From contig NZ_OW485601.1 in assembly GCF_937425535.1 (NCBI RefSeq), forward strand, positions 1,045,001-1,109,000: 64,000 nucleotides of DNA. The letters run 5' to 3'. Positions 34,802 to 45,679 of the stretch are shown here, piece after piece. The notes beneath the pieces were generated by a model. The model did no database searches, was not told the origin of the DNA, and worked only from the letters and a program-made list of their open reading frames with translations. Within the stretch, counting starts at the first letter, position 1. Each line of letters opens with the position of its first letter. The DNA is from Rhodovastum atsumiense (GTDB taxonomy: Bacteria > Pseudomonadota > Alphaproteobacteria > Acetobacterales > Acetobacteraceae). The translations under genes were made by a program, and so were the position numbers.

Positions 34802-35172
34802 ATGTCCGAGACCCGCTTCACCAAGGACCATGAATGGATCCGGCTGGAGGACGGCATCGCCGTCGTCGGCATCACCGACCATGCGCAGGAAGCGCTCGGC
34901 GACGTGGTGTTCGTGGAGCTGCCCGAGCCCGGCCGCGAGGTCGGCGAGGGCGAGGCCTGCGCGGTGGTGGAGAGCGTCAAGGCGGCGTCGGATGTCTATT
35001 CGCCGCTCGCCGGGCGCGTCACCGAGAGCAACCAGGCGATCGTCGATGATCCGGCCCTGGTGAACCGCGAACCGACCGGCGGCGGCTGGTTCTTCAAGCT
35101 GGCGCTCGCCGACACGGCGGCCTTCGACGCGCTGCTGAGCGAGGCCGACTACCAGGCCTTCCTGGAGACCGA

Positions 35173-35176
<4 letters not shown>
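34802..35176 (+). CDS. gcvH: Glycine cleavage system H protein
   Basis: A 124-residue lipoyl carrier protein that shuttles the aminomethyl group between the P, T and L proteins. The lipoylation site is Lys60 in [15 protein letters not shown]. The N-terminal [36 protein letters not shown] is canonical. It lies 13 bases after gcvT, and its stop overlaps the gcvP start by four bases (ATGA). Confidence 0.98.
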
Positions 35177-38055
<2,879 letters not shown>

Positions 38056-38141
38056 TCCTGCCGGACCGGCATTGACGTTCCGGTCATGACGAAGGCTGCG
38101 TCCCCGTCACGATCGGAACGTCCCGTTTTCCTTGCCCGACG

Positions 38142-38339
38142 TCAGCAAACCGCCAGCAGGACAGGCCGGGCCCGACCGCCCGCCCAGCCGCGGCGCAGCC
38201 ATTGCGGCAGTTGGTCCCACCGCTCGCCCGCGACTTCCTCGGCAAGGACCCGTGCGTCCACGTCGGGAAACGCAACGGGAACCGGAAAGGGAGGTGCCAT
38301 GTCGCGCGCGACGGCAGCGGATCCATCCTGCATGGCCAT
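38142..38339 (-). CDS. Possible 65-residue small protein, unknown
   Basis: An open frame in the 448-base gap after gcvP, on the opposite strand. It encodes a protein-like stretch, VAFPDVDARVLAEEVAGERW followed by DQLPQWLRRGWAGGRARPVL, with a G/C-biased third position and an AGGGA site nine bases before the ATG. No family is recognised. Nothing else in the gap (38056-38503) looks coding. Treat it as tentative. Confidence 0.4.
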   Translation of the reverse strand: MAMQDGSAAVARDMAPPFPVPVAFPDVDARVLAEEVAGERWDQLPQWLRRGWAGGRARPVLLAVC

Positions 38340-38503
38340 TCGTTTTTTCCCTGGGCATTGACGCTGCCCCGTCATCAGCCGGAGCTGCCGCTCCCGGCCG
38401 GTCCATCACGATCAAGGCGTCGAGTCTCGCATGCCGTCATGAATGCAGCGTGACTTCACCGTGCACGGGGCATGCCCGGTCATCACTCACGGAGGGTCAT
38501 CAC

Positions 38504-39823
38504 TCACAAAGGAAGCCAGACCTCGAGCGTGCCGGGGGCAGCACCGCTCTGCATGCCGGTGCCATCCTGCACCCAGAACTCGGTACCGGCGCCCCGCAAC
38601 AGATTGGCCAGGCGCTGGGCCGCATCGGCGTCGGCGCGATGGAAGAAGCGGATGGCCGCAACGATCGGTCCCGAGGATGCGACCCGGGTTTCGGCATAGG
38701 CAAAATCGGAGAACAGCAGGCGTCGCGCCAGGTCGCTCGCGTTCTCCTGCCCGTGCGGCGAGCCGGTTCGATAGTAGAAGATCACTTTCGGCCGAACGGT
38801 CGCGACGGCGACCGTCTCCGGCTTCGCCGCCGGCGTGGAAGCGGGCTCCGGCTTCGCCGCAGGCGCGGGAACGGGTTCCGGTTTCGCCACAGGGGCGGGA
38901 GCGGGTTCCGGCTTCGCCGCAGGGGCAGGAGTGGGTTCCGGCTTCGCCGGCTGGGGCGGCTCCGGCCTGGCCGCGGGCACCGCCAGTTGACCCAGGAATC
39001 CGGGTGGAGGGCTGCGCTGCGCCGACGCCGCACTCTCTTCCTCGGCACCGGGCTGTGGCGGCTGACGCAACCGATTCAACACCCGGCTGAGTGCGGCAGT
39101 CGACGGGGGCGGCACCGGACGCGGCGCCTCCGCGGCAGCCGGTTCAGCGGACGATGAGGCCGCCGGACGGGACGGCGCCGGCCGCGCCGTTTCCGGCCTG
39201 ACCACGAGCGCCCGCGATTCCTCCTGTTGCTGGCGCTGCTGGCCGGCAATCTCGCCACGGACCACCTCCAGGCGATGCTGCACATCGGCCAGCGCGGCGC
39301 GGGCTGCCTGTTGCTGATCCTGCAGGTCCACAAGTTCCCGGCGCGTCTGATCAGTCTGTTCCCGCAACGCCGCCAGCACCGAGGTTTCCACCTGCACCTG
39401 CGTGTTCAAGGCACGCAGCCGTGCATCCGACATCCCGGCCGGCGGCGTCCATTCGGGCGCGGGCACGCCCGGCCGGTCCGGCACCGGAGCAGCCGGCGCC
39501 AGCAGGGCAGCCTCGGGCGAGGGCGATCGCGGCGGCGTGGACCGGGGCCGGGCCATCAACGCGATGCTCATCAACACGGCCGCCGCGCCAACCAGCCCGA
39601 GCATGCCGTAAGCAAGCCACCGCAGGATCCGATACCACCACTCGCTGCGGTCCCGGAAACCAGGGGGGCGTGGGCGAGGCACTGCGGAAAAACCGGGATG
39701 CCGTCCGCTCAGCTTCACATCCTTTCGGATCGTCCAAGCCGCATGAAAGATATGCAGCGCGATTTGCCAACACCGAATCAGCCGGTCAGGCGATCTTGAT
39801 TCAGCTTTCGCTTGGAAGTCCAT
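38504..39823 (-). CDS. Membrane-anchored protein with Pro/Ala/Lys/Glu repeats, unknown function
   Basis: A 439-residue protein in five parts: a short cytoplasmic start, one membrane helix near residue 71 (WLAYGMLGLVGAAAVLMSIALMA), a coiled coil at about residues 130-200 (QVQVETSVLAALREQTDQTR...), a Pro/Ala-rich region with a 10-residue repeat (AKPEPxPAPA, four and a half copies), and a folded C-terminal domain (VIFYYRTGSPHGQENASDLARRLL...). The last part resembles LytR_C or SPOR-type envelope domains. The topology suggests a periplasmic, wall-spanning arm (inference). The first ~35 codons look poorly coding and lack a ribosome site. A GTG at 39718 may be the true start. Confidence 0.7.
   Translation of the reverse strand: MDFQAKAESRSPDRLIRCWQIALHIFHAAWTIRKDVKLSGRHPGFSAVPRPRPPGFRDRSEWWYRILRWLAYGMLGLVGAAAVLMSIALMARPRSTPPRSPSPEAALLAPAAPVPDRPGVPAPEWTPPAGMSDARLRALNTQVQVETSVLAALREQTDQTRRELVDLQDQQQAARAALADVQHRLEVVRGEIAGQQRQQQEESRALVVRPETARPAPSRPAASSSAEPAAAEAPRPVPPPSTAALSRVLNRLRQPPQPGAEEESAASAQRSPPPGFLGQLAVPAARPEPPQPAKPEPTPAPAAKPEPAPAPVAKPEPVPAPAAKPEPASTPAAKPETVAVATVRPKVIFYYRTGSPHGQENASDLARRLLFSDFAYAETRVASSGPIVAAIRFFHRADADAAQRLANLLRGAGTEFWVQDGTGMQSGAAPGTLEVWLPL
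38821..38940. repeat. 30-bp tandem repeat inside the AKPEPxPAPA coding region
   Basis: Four consecutive 30-base units, each beginning GCTTCGCC or GTTTCGCC and ending GGTTCCG or a near variant, encode the 10-residue repeat AKPEPxPAPx. A fifth unit begins at 38941 and decays. The perfect 30-base phasing suggests recent expansion by slippage or unequal crossing. Confidence 0.85.
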
Positions 39824-39937
39824 GTGAGCTGCTTTACCAGTAAACTTATTGGGGAATAATTTCTGCTAAGAAAATATTATAGTCTGCTTTGATTATTTGA
39901 GCGTAATGCTGATTCGTTCAGGTATGTCACGACGCTG
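39824..39937. other. AT-rich stretch upstream of the repeat-protein gene
   Basis: The bases around 39840-39910 are conspicuously AT-rich for this genome (for example TTATTGGGGAATAATTT and AAAATATTATAG). This makes it a good place for the promoter of the minus-strand gene that follows. No coding frame is seen. Confidence 0.4.
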
Positions 39938-40147
39938 GCGGGGCGTTGCCCCGCACCCCACCAGGGCTTCGCCCTGGACCGACCAAGGGCTTCGCCCTTG
40001 GAACCCGTTATTTTTCTGTGCCGCGCAGCGAGACCGGGATCCAAGGGCCTTGTGGCCGTCACGCGACCGCGTGCGTGCGCATGACGGCAGGTCCAGGGCG
40101 GAGCCCTGGTCTTTCCTGACGCCCTATTACGGGGCAGCGCCCTGGCC
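39938..40147. repeat. Palindromic repeat, copy D (longest, five or more hairpins)
   Basis: H1 is GCGGGGC/GCCCCGC at 39938-39954. H2 is reduced to CCAGGGC/GCCCTGG at 39961-39977. H3 is CCAAGGGC/GCCCTTGG at 39983-40001. A linker TTCTGTGCCGCGCAGCG follows, then an H4 remnant, the GTCACGCGACCGCGTGCG segment shared with copy C, H5 as CCAGGGC/GCCCTGG at 40093-40109, and a final GGGC/GCCC near 40132-40142. It lies between the atp operon terminator and the repeat-protein gene. Confidence 0.85.
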
Positions 40148-40160
40148 GTTTTGACAAACA

Positions 40161-40188
40161 GAAAGGGCAGCCTTGCGGCTGCCCTTTC
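40161..40188 (-). terminator. Terminator of the F0 ATP synthase operon
   Basis: Perfect 12-base arms GAAAGGGCAGCC and GGCTGCCCTTTC with a 4-base loop, 26 bases after the atpF stop. On the minus strand the stem is followed by TGTTTGTC. This is the best terminator in the window. Confidence 0.85.
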
Positions 40189-40213
40189 CTGCATTCCCAG
40201 CCTGATGGAAGGC

Positions 40214-40723
40214 TCAGGCGGCGCGGCGGCCCAGGGCCGTCGGCAGGCCCGCGATCGCCCGGTCGACCAGCTTTGCATCGGCGTCGACGGTGACTTCCTC
40301 ACGGATCACCGCTTCGGCCGCAGTGGAAGCAACATCGGCGGCTGCACGCCGGACCTCATCGAGCGCCGCCTTTTCGGCAGCGGTGATGCGATCCAGCGCC
40401 ATGCGCTCCCGCCGGTTGGCAGCGCTCTTCGCCTCGGCCTCGGCGGCGACGGCCAGGCGGGCCGCCTCTGCCTTGGCGCCTTCGAGCAGGGCCTTGGCCT
40501 CGGCCACGGCCTCGTCGCGGCGCGCACTCGCGTCGCGCAGCAAGGCTTCTGCCTCGCTGCGCAGGCGCTGCGCCTCGGCGAGCTCGGCACGGATCGCCGC
40601 GGCGCGCTTGTCCAGCAAGGACGCCAGCGCCGCCCAGATCTTGCCCCCGAACAGGACGAAGAAGATGACGAAGGCGACCGCGATCCAGCTACGTGGGTCA
40701 GAGAAGAAGCTTTCTCCGTGCAT
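40214..40723 (-). CDS. atpF: ATP synthase F0 subunit b
   Basis: A 169-residue peripheral-stalk subunit. One N-terminal membrane helix (WIAVAFVIFFVLFGGKIWAAL) is followed by a long charged coiled coil (RAAAIRAELAEAQRLRSEAEALLRDASARRDEAVAEAKALLEGAKAEAAR). It is the last gene of the F0 operon, 11 bases after the paralogous b' gene. The paired b and b' subunits form a heterodimeric stalk, as in alphaproteobacteria and cyanobacteria. The F1 genes must lie elsewhere in the genome. Confidence 0.95.
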   Translation of the reverse strand: MHGESFFSDPRSWIAVAFVIFFVLFGGKIWAALASLLDKRAAAIRAELAEAQRLRSEAEALLRDASARRDEAVAEAKALLEGAKAEAARLAVAAEAEAKSAANRRERMALDRITAAEKAALDEVRRAAADVASTAAEAVIREEVTVDADAKLVDRAIAGLPTALGRRAA

Positions 40724-40734
40724 GCGGGTCTCCT

Positions 40735-41319
40735 TCAGGCCTGGCCGCGTGCGGCAAGCGCGGTGCCGACCGCCGTATCGACCAACGCATCCTTGGGCGT
40801 ACGGCCGGTCAGGCGGGTGACCACCACCTTGGTCGTCTCGGTCGCCACCTGGCGCAGCGCGCCCATGGCGGCGGTGCGGGCCGCATCGATGCGCTGCTCG
40901 GCGGCGGCAAGCTGGGCATCCAGCCGCTCGTTCAGCGCAGCAGCCTGGGCGGCGGCGGCCTTCTTCGCGGCATCGACGGCACCGGCGATCTCGGCCTGGG
41001 CGGCGGCATGCGCCTTCTGCGTCGCCTGGGTGAGATCAGCCACCGCCGCATCGGCCTCCACCTTGGCCTGGCGAGCGGCTTCGAGATCGCGGCTGATGAT
41101 GGCAGCCCGATTCTCCAGCACCTCGGCGACCTGCGGCAGAGCCCAACCCGAGAGCAGCCGGTACAGGACGTAGAAGATGACCGCCAGCCAGACGATCTGG
41201 CTGATGGTCAGCGGATTGCCGAAATCGAGCTGCGGCATGCCTTCCTTTTGCTCGGCCGCGAAGGCGGCCGAGGACAGGAGGCAGATCCCTGCCGCAGCGA
41301 ACGGAGCGAGGCGACGCAC
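40735..41319 (-). CDS. atpF': ATP synthase F0 subunit b'
   Basis: A 194-residue second stalk subunit. It has a signal-like hydrophobic N-terminus (MRRLAPFAAAGICLLSSAAFA), a linker MPQLDFGNPLTISQIVWLAVIFYVLYRLL forming the membrane helix, then the coiled coil from VAEVLENRAAIISRDLEAAR onward. The N-terminal extension is seen in other alphaproteobacterial b' subunits. It lies between atpE (17 bases) and atpF. Confidence 0.94.
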   Translation of the reverse strand: MRRLAPFAAAGICLLSSAAFAAEQKEGMPQLDFGNPLTISQIVWLAVIFYVLYRLLSGWALPQVAEVLENRAAIISRDLEAARQAKVEADAAVADLTQATQKAHAAAQAEIAGAVDAAKKAAAAQAAALNERLDAQLAAAEQRIDAARTAAMGALRQVATETTKVVVTRLTGRTPKDALVDTAVGTALAARGQA

Positions 41320-41336
41320 CGCGGCGTCTCCGTCTC

Positions 41337-41561
41337 TTATGTGAAGAGGATCAGGAACGCGATCAGCAGGGCGAACAGCGCCACCGCTTCCGTGAGCGCG
41401 AAGCCCAGGATGCCGATGCCGAACACCTGGTCGCGCGAAGACGGGTTGCGGGCGATGCTGTTCACCAGCGAGGAGAAGATGTTGCCGATGCCAACGCCGA
41501 CGCCGGCCAGCGCAATCACGGCGATACCGGCTCCGAGAGCCTTCGCGGCGACAGGATCCAT
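41337..41561 (-). CDS. atpE: ATP synthase F0 subunit c
   Basis: A 74-residue rotor-ring subunit with two membrane helices. Helix 1 is [23 protein letters not shown], the polar loop is ARNPSSRDQ, and helix 2 is [27 protein letters not shown]. The proton-binding carboxylate is the Glu in LTEAVALF, near residue 59. The start [10 protein letters not shown] is the first ATG with a sensible length. Confidence 0.97.
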   Translation of the reverse strand: MDPVAAKALGAGIAVIALAGVGVGIGNIFSSLVNSIARNPSSRDQVFGIGILGFALTEAVALFALLIAFLILFT

Positions 41562-41629
41562 GATGGTCAGTCCCTTTTCGTTCAGGTTGGGGCAGGCCTG
41601 CCCCGGGGGGGAGGCAGAGAGGGCGACGG

Positions 41630-42385
41630 TCAGTGCAGGTGCACCGCGTCGTGCAGGTAGATGCAGGTCAGGATGGCGAACACATAGGCCTGCAGCACGG
41701 CCACCAGCAGTTCGAAGCCCATCAGCGCCACGTTCAGCACCAGCGGCCCGACCGCACCGACGTAACCGAAGATCCCGGCGGCCGCCATCATCAGCATGAA
41801 GCTGGCGAACACCTCGAACATCACGTGGCCGGCGACCATGTTGGCGAAAAGTCGGATCGACAGGCTGACCGGCCGCGAGAGGTAGGAGATGATCTCGATC
41901 GGGATGATGATCGGCGCGAGCCACTTCGGCGCCCCGGAGGGGAAGAAGTAGCTGAAGAAGTGCAGCCCGTGGATGCGCAGCGCCACCACCGTGACCAGCA
42001 CGATGACCGTCAGGGCCAGGGTCGCGGTGACCGCGATATGGCTGGTGTAGGTGAAGCTGAACGGCAGCAGGCCGAGCAGATTGCCGAACAGGATGAAGAA
42101 GAACAGCGTGAAGACGAAGGGAAAGAAGCGACGCCCTTCCTCACCGATCTGGTCGGTGCACATGCTGTGGATGAAGTCGTAGGCCAGCTCGGCCGCAGCC
42201 TGCAGCCGTCCCGGAACCACCGCCTTCGGTCGCGCACCGAAATAAAGCAGGGCCAGGATCAGCGCCCCGGCCACCAGCATCATCAGGTTCGACTGGGTGA
42301 AGTTGACGGAGGAGCCGAATACCGAACCTACGGTGTGGAGCTTGAACTGCCCCAGGGCGTCGATCGAGTGTCCTTCGGCAGCCAC
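41630..42385 (-). CDS. atpB: ATP synthase F0 subunit a
   Basis: A 251-residue polytopic subunit that forms the proton half-channels against the c-ring. The essential Arg lies in [19 protein letters not shown] near residue 177. [20 protein letters not shown]-like helices precede it, and the C-terminal helix is [21 protein letters not shown]. It stands between atpI and atpE, in the standard order. Confidence 0.97.
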   Translation of the reverse strand: MAAEGHSIDALGQFKLHTVGSVFGSSVNFTQSNLMMLVAGALILALLYFGARPKAVVPGRLQAAAELAYDFIHSMCTDQIGEEGRRFFPFVFTLFFFILFGNLLGLLPFSFTYTSHIAVTATLALTVIVLVTVVALRIHGLHFFSYFFPSGAPKWLAPIIIPIEIISYLSRPVSLSIRLFANMVAGHVMFEVFASFMLMMAAAGIFGYVGAVGPLVLNVALMGFELLVAVLQAYVFAILTCIYLHDAVHLH

Positions 42386-42432
42386 TGTTTCGTCCTCGTC
42401 CCATATGGACCGCCAAGGCGGTCAGGTCAGTT

Positions 42433-42756
42433 TCATGTCCCCCCGGGCGGCTGCCGTCCGGGGCCGATCAGGCGCCAGACATTGGCCACACCGGCCGCAC
42501 CCCCCAGCAGGACGAAAACTGCGAGCAGGATCGGACGCGTCCCCAGCCAGCGGTCCAACCACCAGCCGATGACGACCGACACCACCATCGCCGACACCAG
42601 CTCCACGCCGACGCGCAGGCCAATGCCGAGGGCTGTTGGTGCCCCCTTCGCCGGCCCACCGGTTTGACCCGGCGGCGGGGCATCCATCCCCTGCCTGCGC
42701 CGCGCAGCCTGCAGCCGTTCCTCGAAGGATTTGCCGCCGCCGTCGGTTCCGCTCAT
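42433..42756 (-). CDS. atpI: AtpI/AtpZ-type accessory protein of the F0 operon
   Basis: A 107-residue protein at the head of the F0 operon. The first ~45 residues are hydrophilic (MSGTDGGGKSFEERLQAARRRQG, then PPPGQTGGP). Two membrane helices follow: LGIGLRVGVELVSAMVVSVVIGWWLDRWLGTRP and LLAVFVLLGGAAGVANVWRLI. AtpI/AtpZ proteins help assemble the c-ring or move Mg2+. The alphaproteobacterial type matches this pattern. Upstream in-frame codons do not look coding. Confidence 0.88.
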   Translation of the reverse strand: MSGTDGGGKSFEERLQAARRRQGMDAPPPGQTGGPAKGAPTALGIGLRVGVELVSAMVVSVVIGWWLDRWLGTRPILLAVFVLLGGAAGVANVWRLIGPGRQPPGGT

Positions 42757-43047
42757 TTCGTCCGCCCCTGCGCAAGTCGCCTTGCCGGAAGGCGACGGCT
42801 TGCTAGCGGTGGGGGCGAAGGGTGTCAAGAACGGTTGCCGTGTGACAATTCCCCCATCGCACCACAGCGCCCGCCGAAACGAATGGCTGCCGCCCTGGCG
42901 TCCCGTCCCCCTCGCCCGCGTCCCCTGCCGCGACTCGGCGCGGGAACGAAGCCGGGCGACCCGGCACGAAGAGACAACGAGCTGGCAGGCAGGCCGATTG
43001 GGGGATGTGACAAATTGATGTATGTCTGCACCGGAAGCACTTGAATA

Positions 43048-43875
43048 ATGGGAACGTCGATGGCGCCGCCGGCTCTGCAGGATGCGACCCTGGCCATGGA
43101 AGGCCGGGTTGCCATGCTGACACTGAACCGCCCGGAGGTCCGCAACGAGCTGACCGGCACCAGGCTCGCCGCCGAAATCACCGAAGTCGCGGAGTGGTGC
43201 AGCCGCGACGAGCGGGTCTCCGTCCTGGTGATCACCGCCGATGGCCCGGCCTTTTCGGCCGGTGGCAACGTCAAGCACATGCTGGAGCGCGACCAGGGCA
43301 GCTTCGGCGGCGACGTCTACGAGGTGCAGGCGAAGTACCGGCGCGGCATCCAGCGGATGGCCGTGGCGATGCACGGGCTGGAGGTGCCCGCCATCGCGGC
43401 GGTGAATGGCCCGGCAATCGGCGCGGGCTTTGACCTCGCCCTGATGTGCGATGTGCGGATCGCCTCCACCCGGGCCCGGTTCGCCGAGAGCTTCCTTAAC
43501 TTAGGATTGATCCCGGGCGATGGCGGCGGCTGGCTGCTGCAGCGCCTCGTCGGCTACCAGCGTGCCGCGGAATTGAGCTTCTCGGGACGGATGGTGGAGG
43601 CCGGGGAAGCCCGTGATCTGGGGATCGTGCTCGAGGTGGTCGAGCCCGACGACCTGCACGCCCGCGCCCGCGAACTCGCCGCGAGCTTCGCCGCCAAGCC
43701 ACCGCAGGCGGTGCGGTTGACCAAGCGACTGCTGCGCCAGGCCCAGCGCCTGGAGTTCCGCGACCATCTGGAACTCTGCGCCGTGGTGCAGGGCATGTGC
43801 CACAACACCGCCGACCATCTCGAGGCGGTCAGCGCCTTCCTGGAAAAGCGCCCCCCGACCTTCCTGGGACGGTGA
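43048..43875 (+). CDS. Enoyl-CoA hydratase/isomerase family (crotonase) protein
   Basis: A 275-residue crotonase. The CoA-binding and oxyanion-hole parts are seen in LTLNRPEVRNELTG near residue 28, ADGPAFSAGGNVKHM near residue 66, and AAVNGPAIGAGFDLALMCDVRIAS near residue 112. In the active-site region NLGLIPGDGGGWLLQRLVG, the position of the first catalytic Glu of hydratases (recalled Glu144 of the rat enzyme) appears to be Phe, while the second is kept (AAELSFSGR). The reaction may therefore not be a simple hydration. The substrate is unknown. It stands alone, divergent from the atp operon. Confidence 0.9.
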   Translation: MGTSMAPPALQDATLAMEGRVAMLTLNRPEVRNELTGTRLAAEITEVAEWCSRDERVSVLVITADGPAFSAGGNVKHMLERDQGSFGGDVYEVQAKYRRGIQRMAVAMHGLEVPAIAAVNGPAIGAGFDLALMCDVRIASTRARFAESFLNLGLIPGDGGGWLLQRLVGYQRAAELSFSGRMVEAGEARDLGIVLEVVEPDDLHARARELAASFAAKPPQAVRLTKRLLRQAQRLEFRDHLELCAVVQGMCHNTADHLEAVSAFLEKRPPTFLGR

Positions 43876-44083
43876 CGCGTCCCCTGCCCGGCCGGCCTCG
43901 ACGCTGAAGGCGCCGGGGTGAACCGGCTGCTGCCAGGGTGCGTTCACTGCACGGCCTGGTGGACGTGACCAGACGGACCGCAACCGCAATGGCCTGATGC
44001 CGATGCCTCGCCTCCGGCCTCGACTGCCCCCACCCGGTCGCGGCCACCTGCGCCGAAGCATCAAAAAAACGAGGAAACAAGCC

Positions 44084-44542
44084 ATGAAGGTCAGCGAGAA
44101 GATGACCCGCACCGTGCGCATCGCCAGTCCCGACGACACCATCCAGCACGCGGCCAGCGCGATGGCCGAAAGCGATGCCGGCGCGCTTCCGGTGGGCAAG
44201 GACGACCGGCTGGTCGGCATGGTGACCGATCGCGACATCGCGGTGCGCGCGGTGGCGCAGGGCAAAGGGGTCGACACCCGCGTCAGCGAGGTGATGACCC
44301 AGGACATCAAGTATTGTTTCGAGGACGACGATCTCGATCAGGTCGCCAGCAACATGGGACAACAGCAGGTGCGGCGCCTGCCGGTGATGAACCGCGAGAA
44401 GCGGCTCGTTGGGATTCTCTCGCTCGGCGACATTGCCTTCGGCGAGGGGCCGCAGCCCGCGGGCGAGGCACTGTCGGGCGTGTCGCGTCCAGGCGGGGCG
44501 CGCTCGCAGACCGGGGGAACCGGCTCCGCCCATAGCAGGTAG
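44084..44542 (+). CDS. Two-CBS-domain protein
   Basis: A 152-residue protein with two CBS domains. The first runs from MKVSEKMTRTVRIASPDDTIQHAASAM to LVGMVTDRDIAVRA, the second from VSEVMTQDIKYCFEDDDLDQVASNM to LVGILSLGDIA. The C-terminal ~30 residues are Gly/Ser-rich. CBS pairs bind adenosine nucleotides and usually sense energy state. The ATG chosen starts directly at the first domain. A long-arm hairpin follows. Confidence 0.93.
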   Translation: MKVSEKMTRTVRIASPDDTIQHAASAMAESDAGALPVGKDDRLVGMVTDRDIAVRAVAQGKGVDTRVSEVMTQDIKYCFEDDDLDQVASNMGQQQVRRLPVMNREKRLVGILSLGDIAFGEGPQPAGEALSGVSRPGGARSQTGGTGSAHSR

Positions 44543-44552
44543 GGAAACAGGC

Positions 44553-44584
44553 CGACCGCCAGGACCATGGTGTCCTGGCGGTCG
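44553..44584 (+). terminator. Terminator-like hairpin after the CBS gene
   Basis: Perfect 13-base arms CGACCGCCAGGAC and GTCCTGGCGGTCG around a 6-base loop, 11 bases after the stop. There is no T-run. Confidence 0.65.
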
Positions 44585-44622
44585 CGCCGCCTGGCCCGAT
44601 GAAAAGCCATGGAGCCATCGCG

Positions 44623-44778
44623 ATGACCCAGCCCGAGCCCCCTTTGGATCCGGAGATCCCCGAACCGCGCCCGCCGGTCCCGCCCGATCCATGGCCGGAC
44701 GTGCAGGTGCCGCCCGGACAGACACCGCCCCCAATGCCAGGACCGGACCTGCCGCCGCTTTCGCCCCCCCGGACCTGA
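44623..44778 (+). CDS. 51-residue proline-rich small protein, unknown
   Basis: Starts MTQPEPPLDPEIPEPRPPVP and ends with a further Pro-rich run, PPPMPGPDLPPLSPPRT. About 45% of residues are Pro, so it should be extended and unstructured. A GGAG site stands eight bases before the ATG, and the third positions are G/C-biased. No family or function is recognised. It is too short and compositionally simple to be sure of. It converges with the DUF2189 gene 12 bases away. Confidence 0.5.
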   Translation: MTQPEPPLDPEIPEPRPPVPPDPWPDVQVPPGQTPPPMPGPDLPPLSPPRT

Positions 44779-44790
44779 GCGCCCGTTGTC

Positions 44791-45582
44791 TCAAAGCGGC
44801 CGGATCACCCCGCGATAGGCATGCCAGGTGGCATGCCCGATCAACGGCAGCGTCACGCATAGCCCCAGATACCAGGATGCAAGGCCGGCCGCGGTGAACA
44901 GCAGGATCAGGCCGGCCCAGACCGCCATGGCGCGCGGGTTCAGCACCACCGCGGTGGCGCTGGTCACCAGCGCCTCCAGCAGCCCGATCCGGCGATCCAG
45001 CATCAAGGGCAGCGAAAAGGCCCCGGCGACGAAGGCGAAGGTGGCCATCACCCCCCCGACCGCGGTGCCGAGCAGCAGGAATGTCAACCCGTTGGCGGTG
45101 AACAGCGTGGCCGTCACCGCCCTCTCCCAGTCGAAGCCGACATCGGGGAAGGACAGGGCGAACACCAGGGCGGCGAAGCGCAGCCAGACCACCAGGAAGA
45201 CGACCAGCGCCAGCCCCATGGCGAATAACGGCCCGGGATTGTCCAGCCAGGCGGAGAAGGCGCGCGACAGGGACGGCTCGCGGCCGGCCTCCAGGTCACG
45301 GCTGATGGCGTAGAAACCGACGGTCAGCGCCGGGCCCACCAGCATGAAACCGGTCGTGAGCGGCGCGATCAGGTAGTCCAGGTCCGCCATCACCAGTCCC
45401 GCCGTCAGCACGAAGCCGCCGACGACGAAGACCAGGCTGTAGGCGGCACTGATGCCGCGGCCGTGGCGGAAATCGGACCACCCGGCCGCCAGCCAGCGGA
45501 ATGGTGCATCGGTGTGCACCAGACGGACTCGTTCGGCGAACGGCAACAGGGATGCCGGCGCCTTCGTCTCGTTCTCGGACAT
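44791..45582 (-). CDS. DUF2189 integral membrane protein
   Basis: A 263-residue protein with six to seven predicted membrane segments. It begins with a soluble ~45-residue part. Segments include GISAAYSLVFVVGGFVLTAGLV, LIAPLTTGFMLVGPALTVGFYAISRDLEAGREPS, LFAMGLALVVFLVVWLRFAALVFALSF, and a C-terminal CVTLPLIGHATWHAYRGVI. The SRDLE-x-GR and GHATWHAYR motifs are DUF2189 hallmarks. These proteins are sometimes annotated as cytochrome c oxidase subunit I-like, but no haem ligands are evident. The role is unknown. Confidence 0.88.
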   Translation of the reverse strand: MSENETKAPASLLPFAERVRLVHTDAPFRWLAAGWSDFRHGRGISAAYSLVFVVGGFVLTAGLVMADLDYLIAPLTTGFMLVGPALTVGFYAISRDLEAGREPSLSRAFSAWLDNPGPLFAMGLALVVFLVVWLRFAALVFALSFPDVGFDWERAVTATLFTANGLTFLLLGTAVGGVMATFAFVAGAFSLPLMLDRRIGLLEALVTSATAVVLNPRAMAVWAGLILLFTAAGLASWYLGLCVTLPLIGHATWHAYRGVIRPL

Positions 45583-45679
45583 GCGCTCCCCCCAGAGGCG
45601 CGGATTGTGGGGGGAGCCTAGCCGAGTCAGACCCGCCGGTGCCACTGCGCCGATGACCCACCCGGCGCAGTGGCGCCGA

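Noticed and set aside
42840-43020. TGTGACAATT and TGTGACAAATT upstream of the crotonase gene as CRP/FNR sites
   Set aside because: These are half-sites only, without the symmetric partner at the correct spacing, and chance matches are likely.
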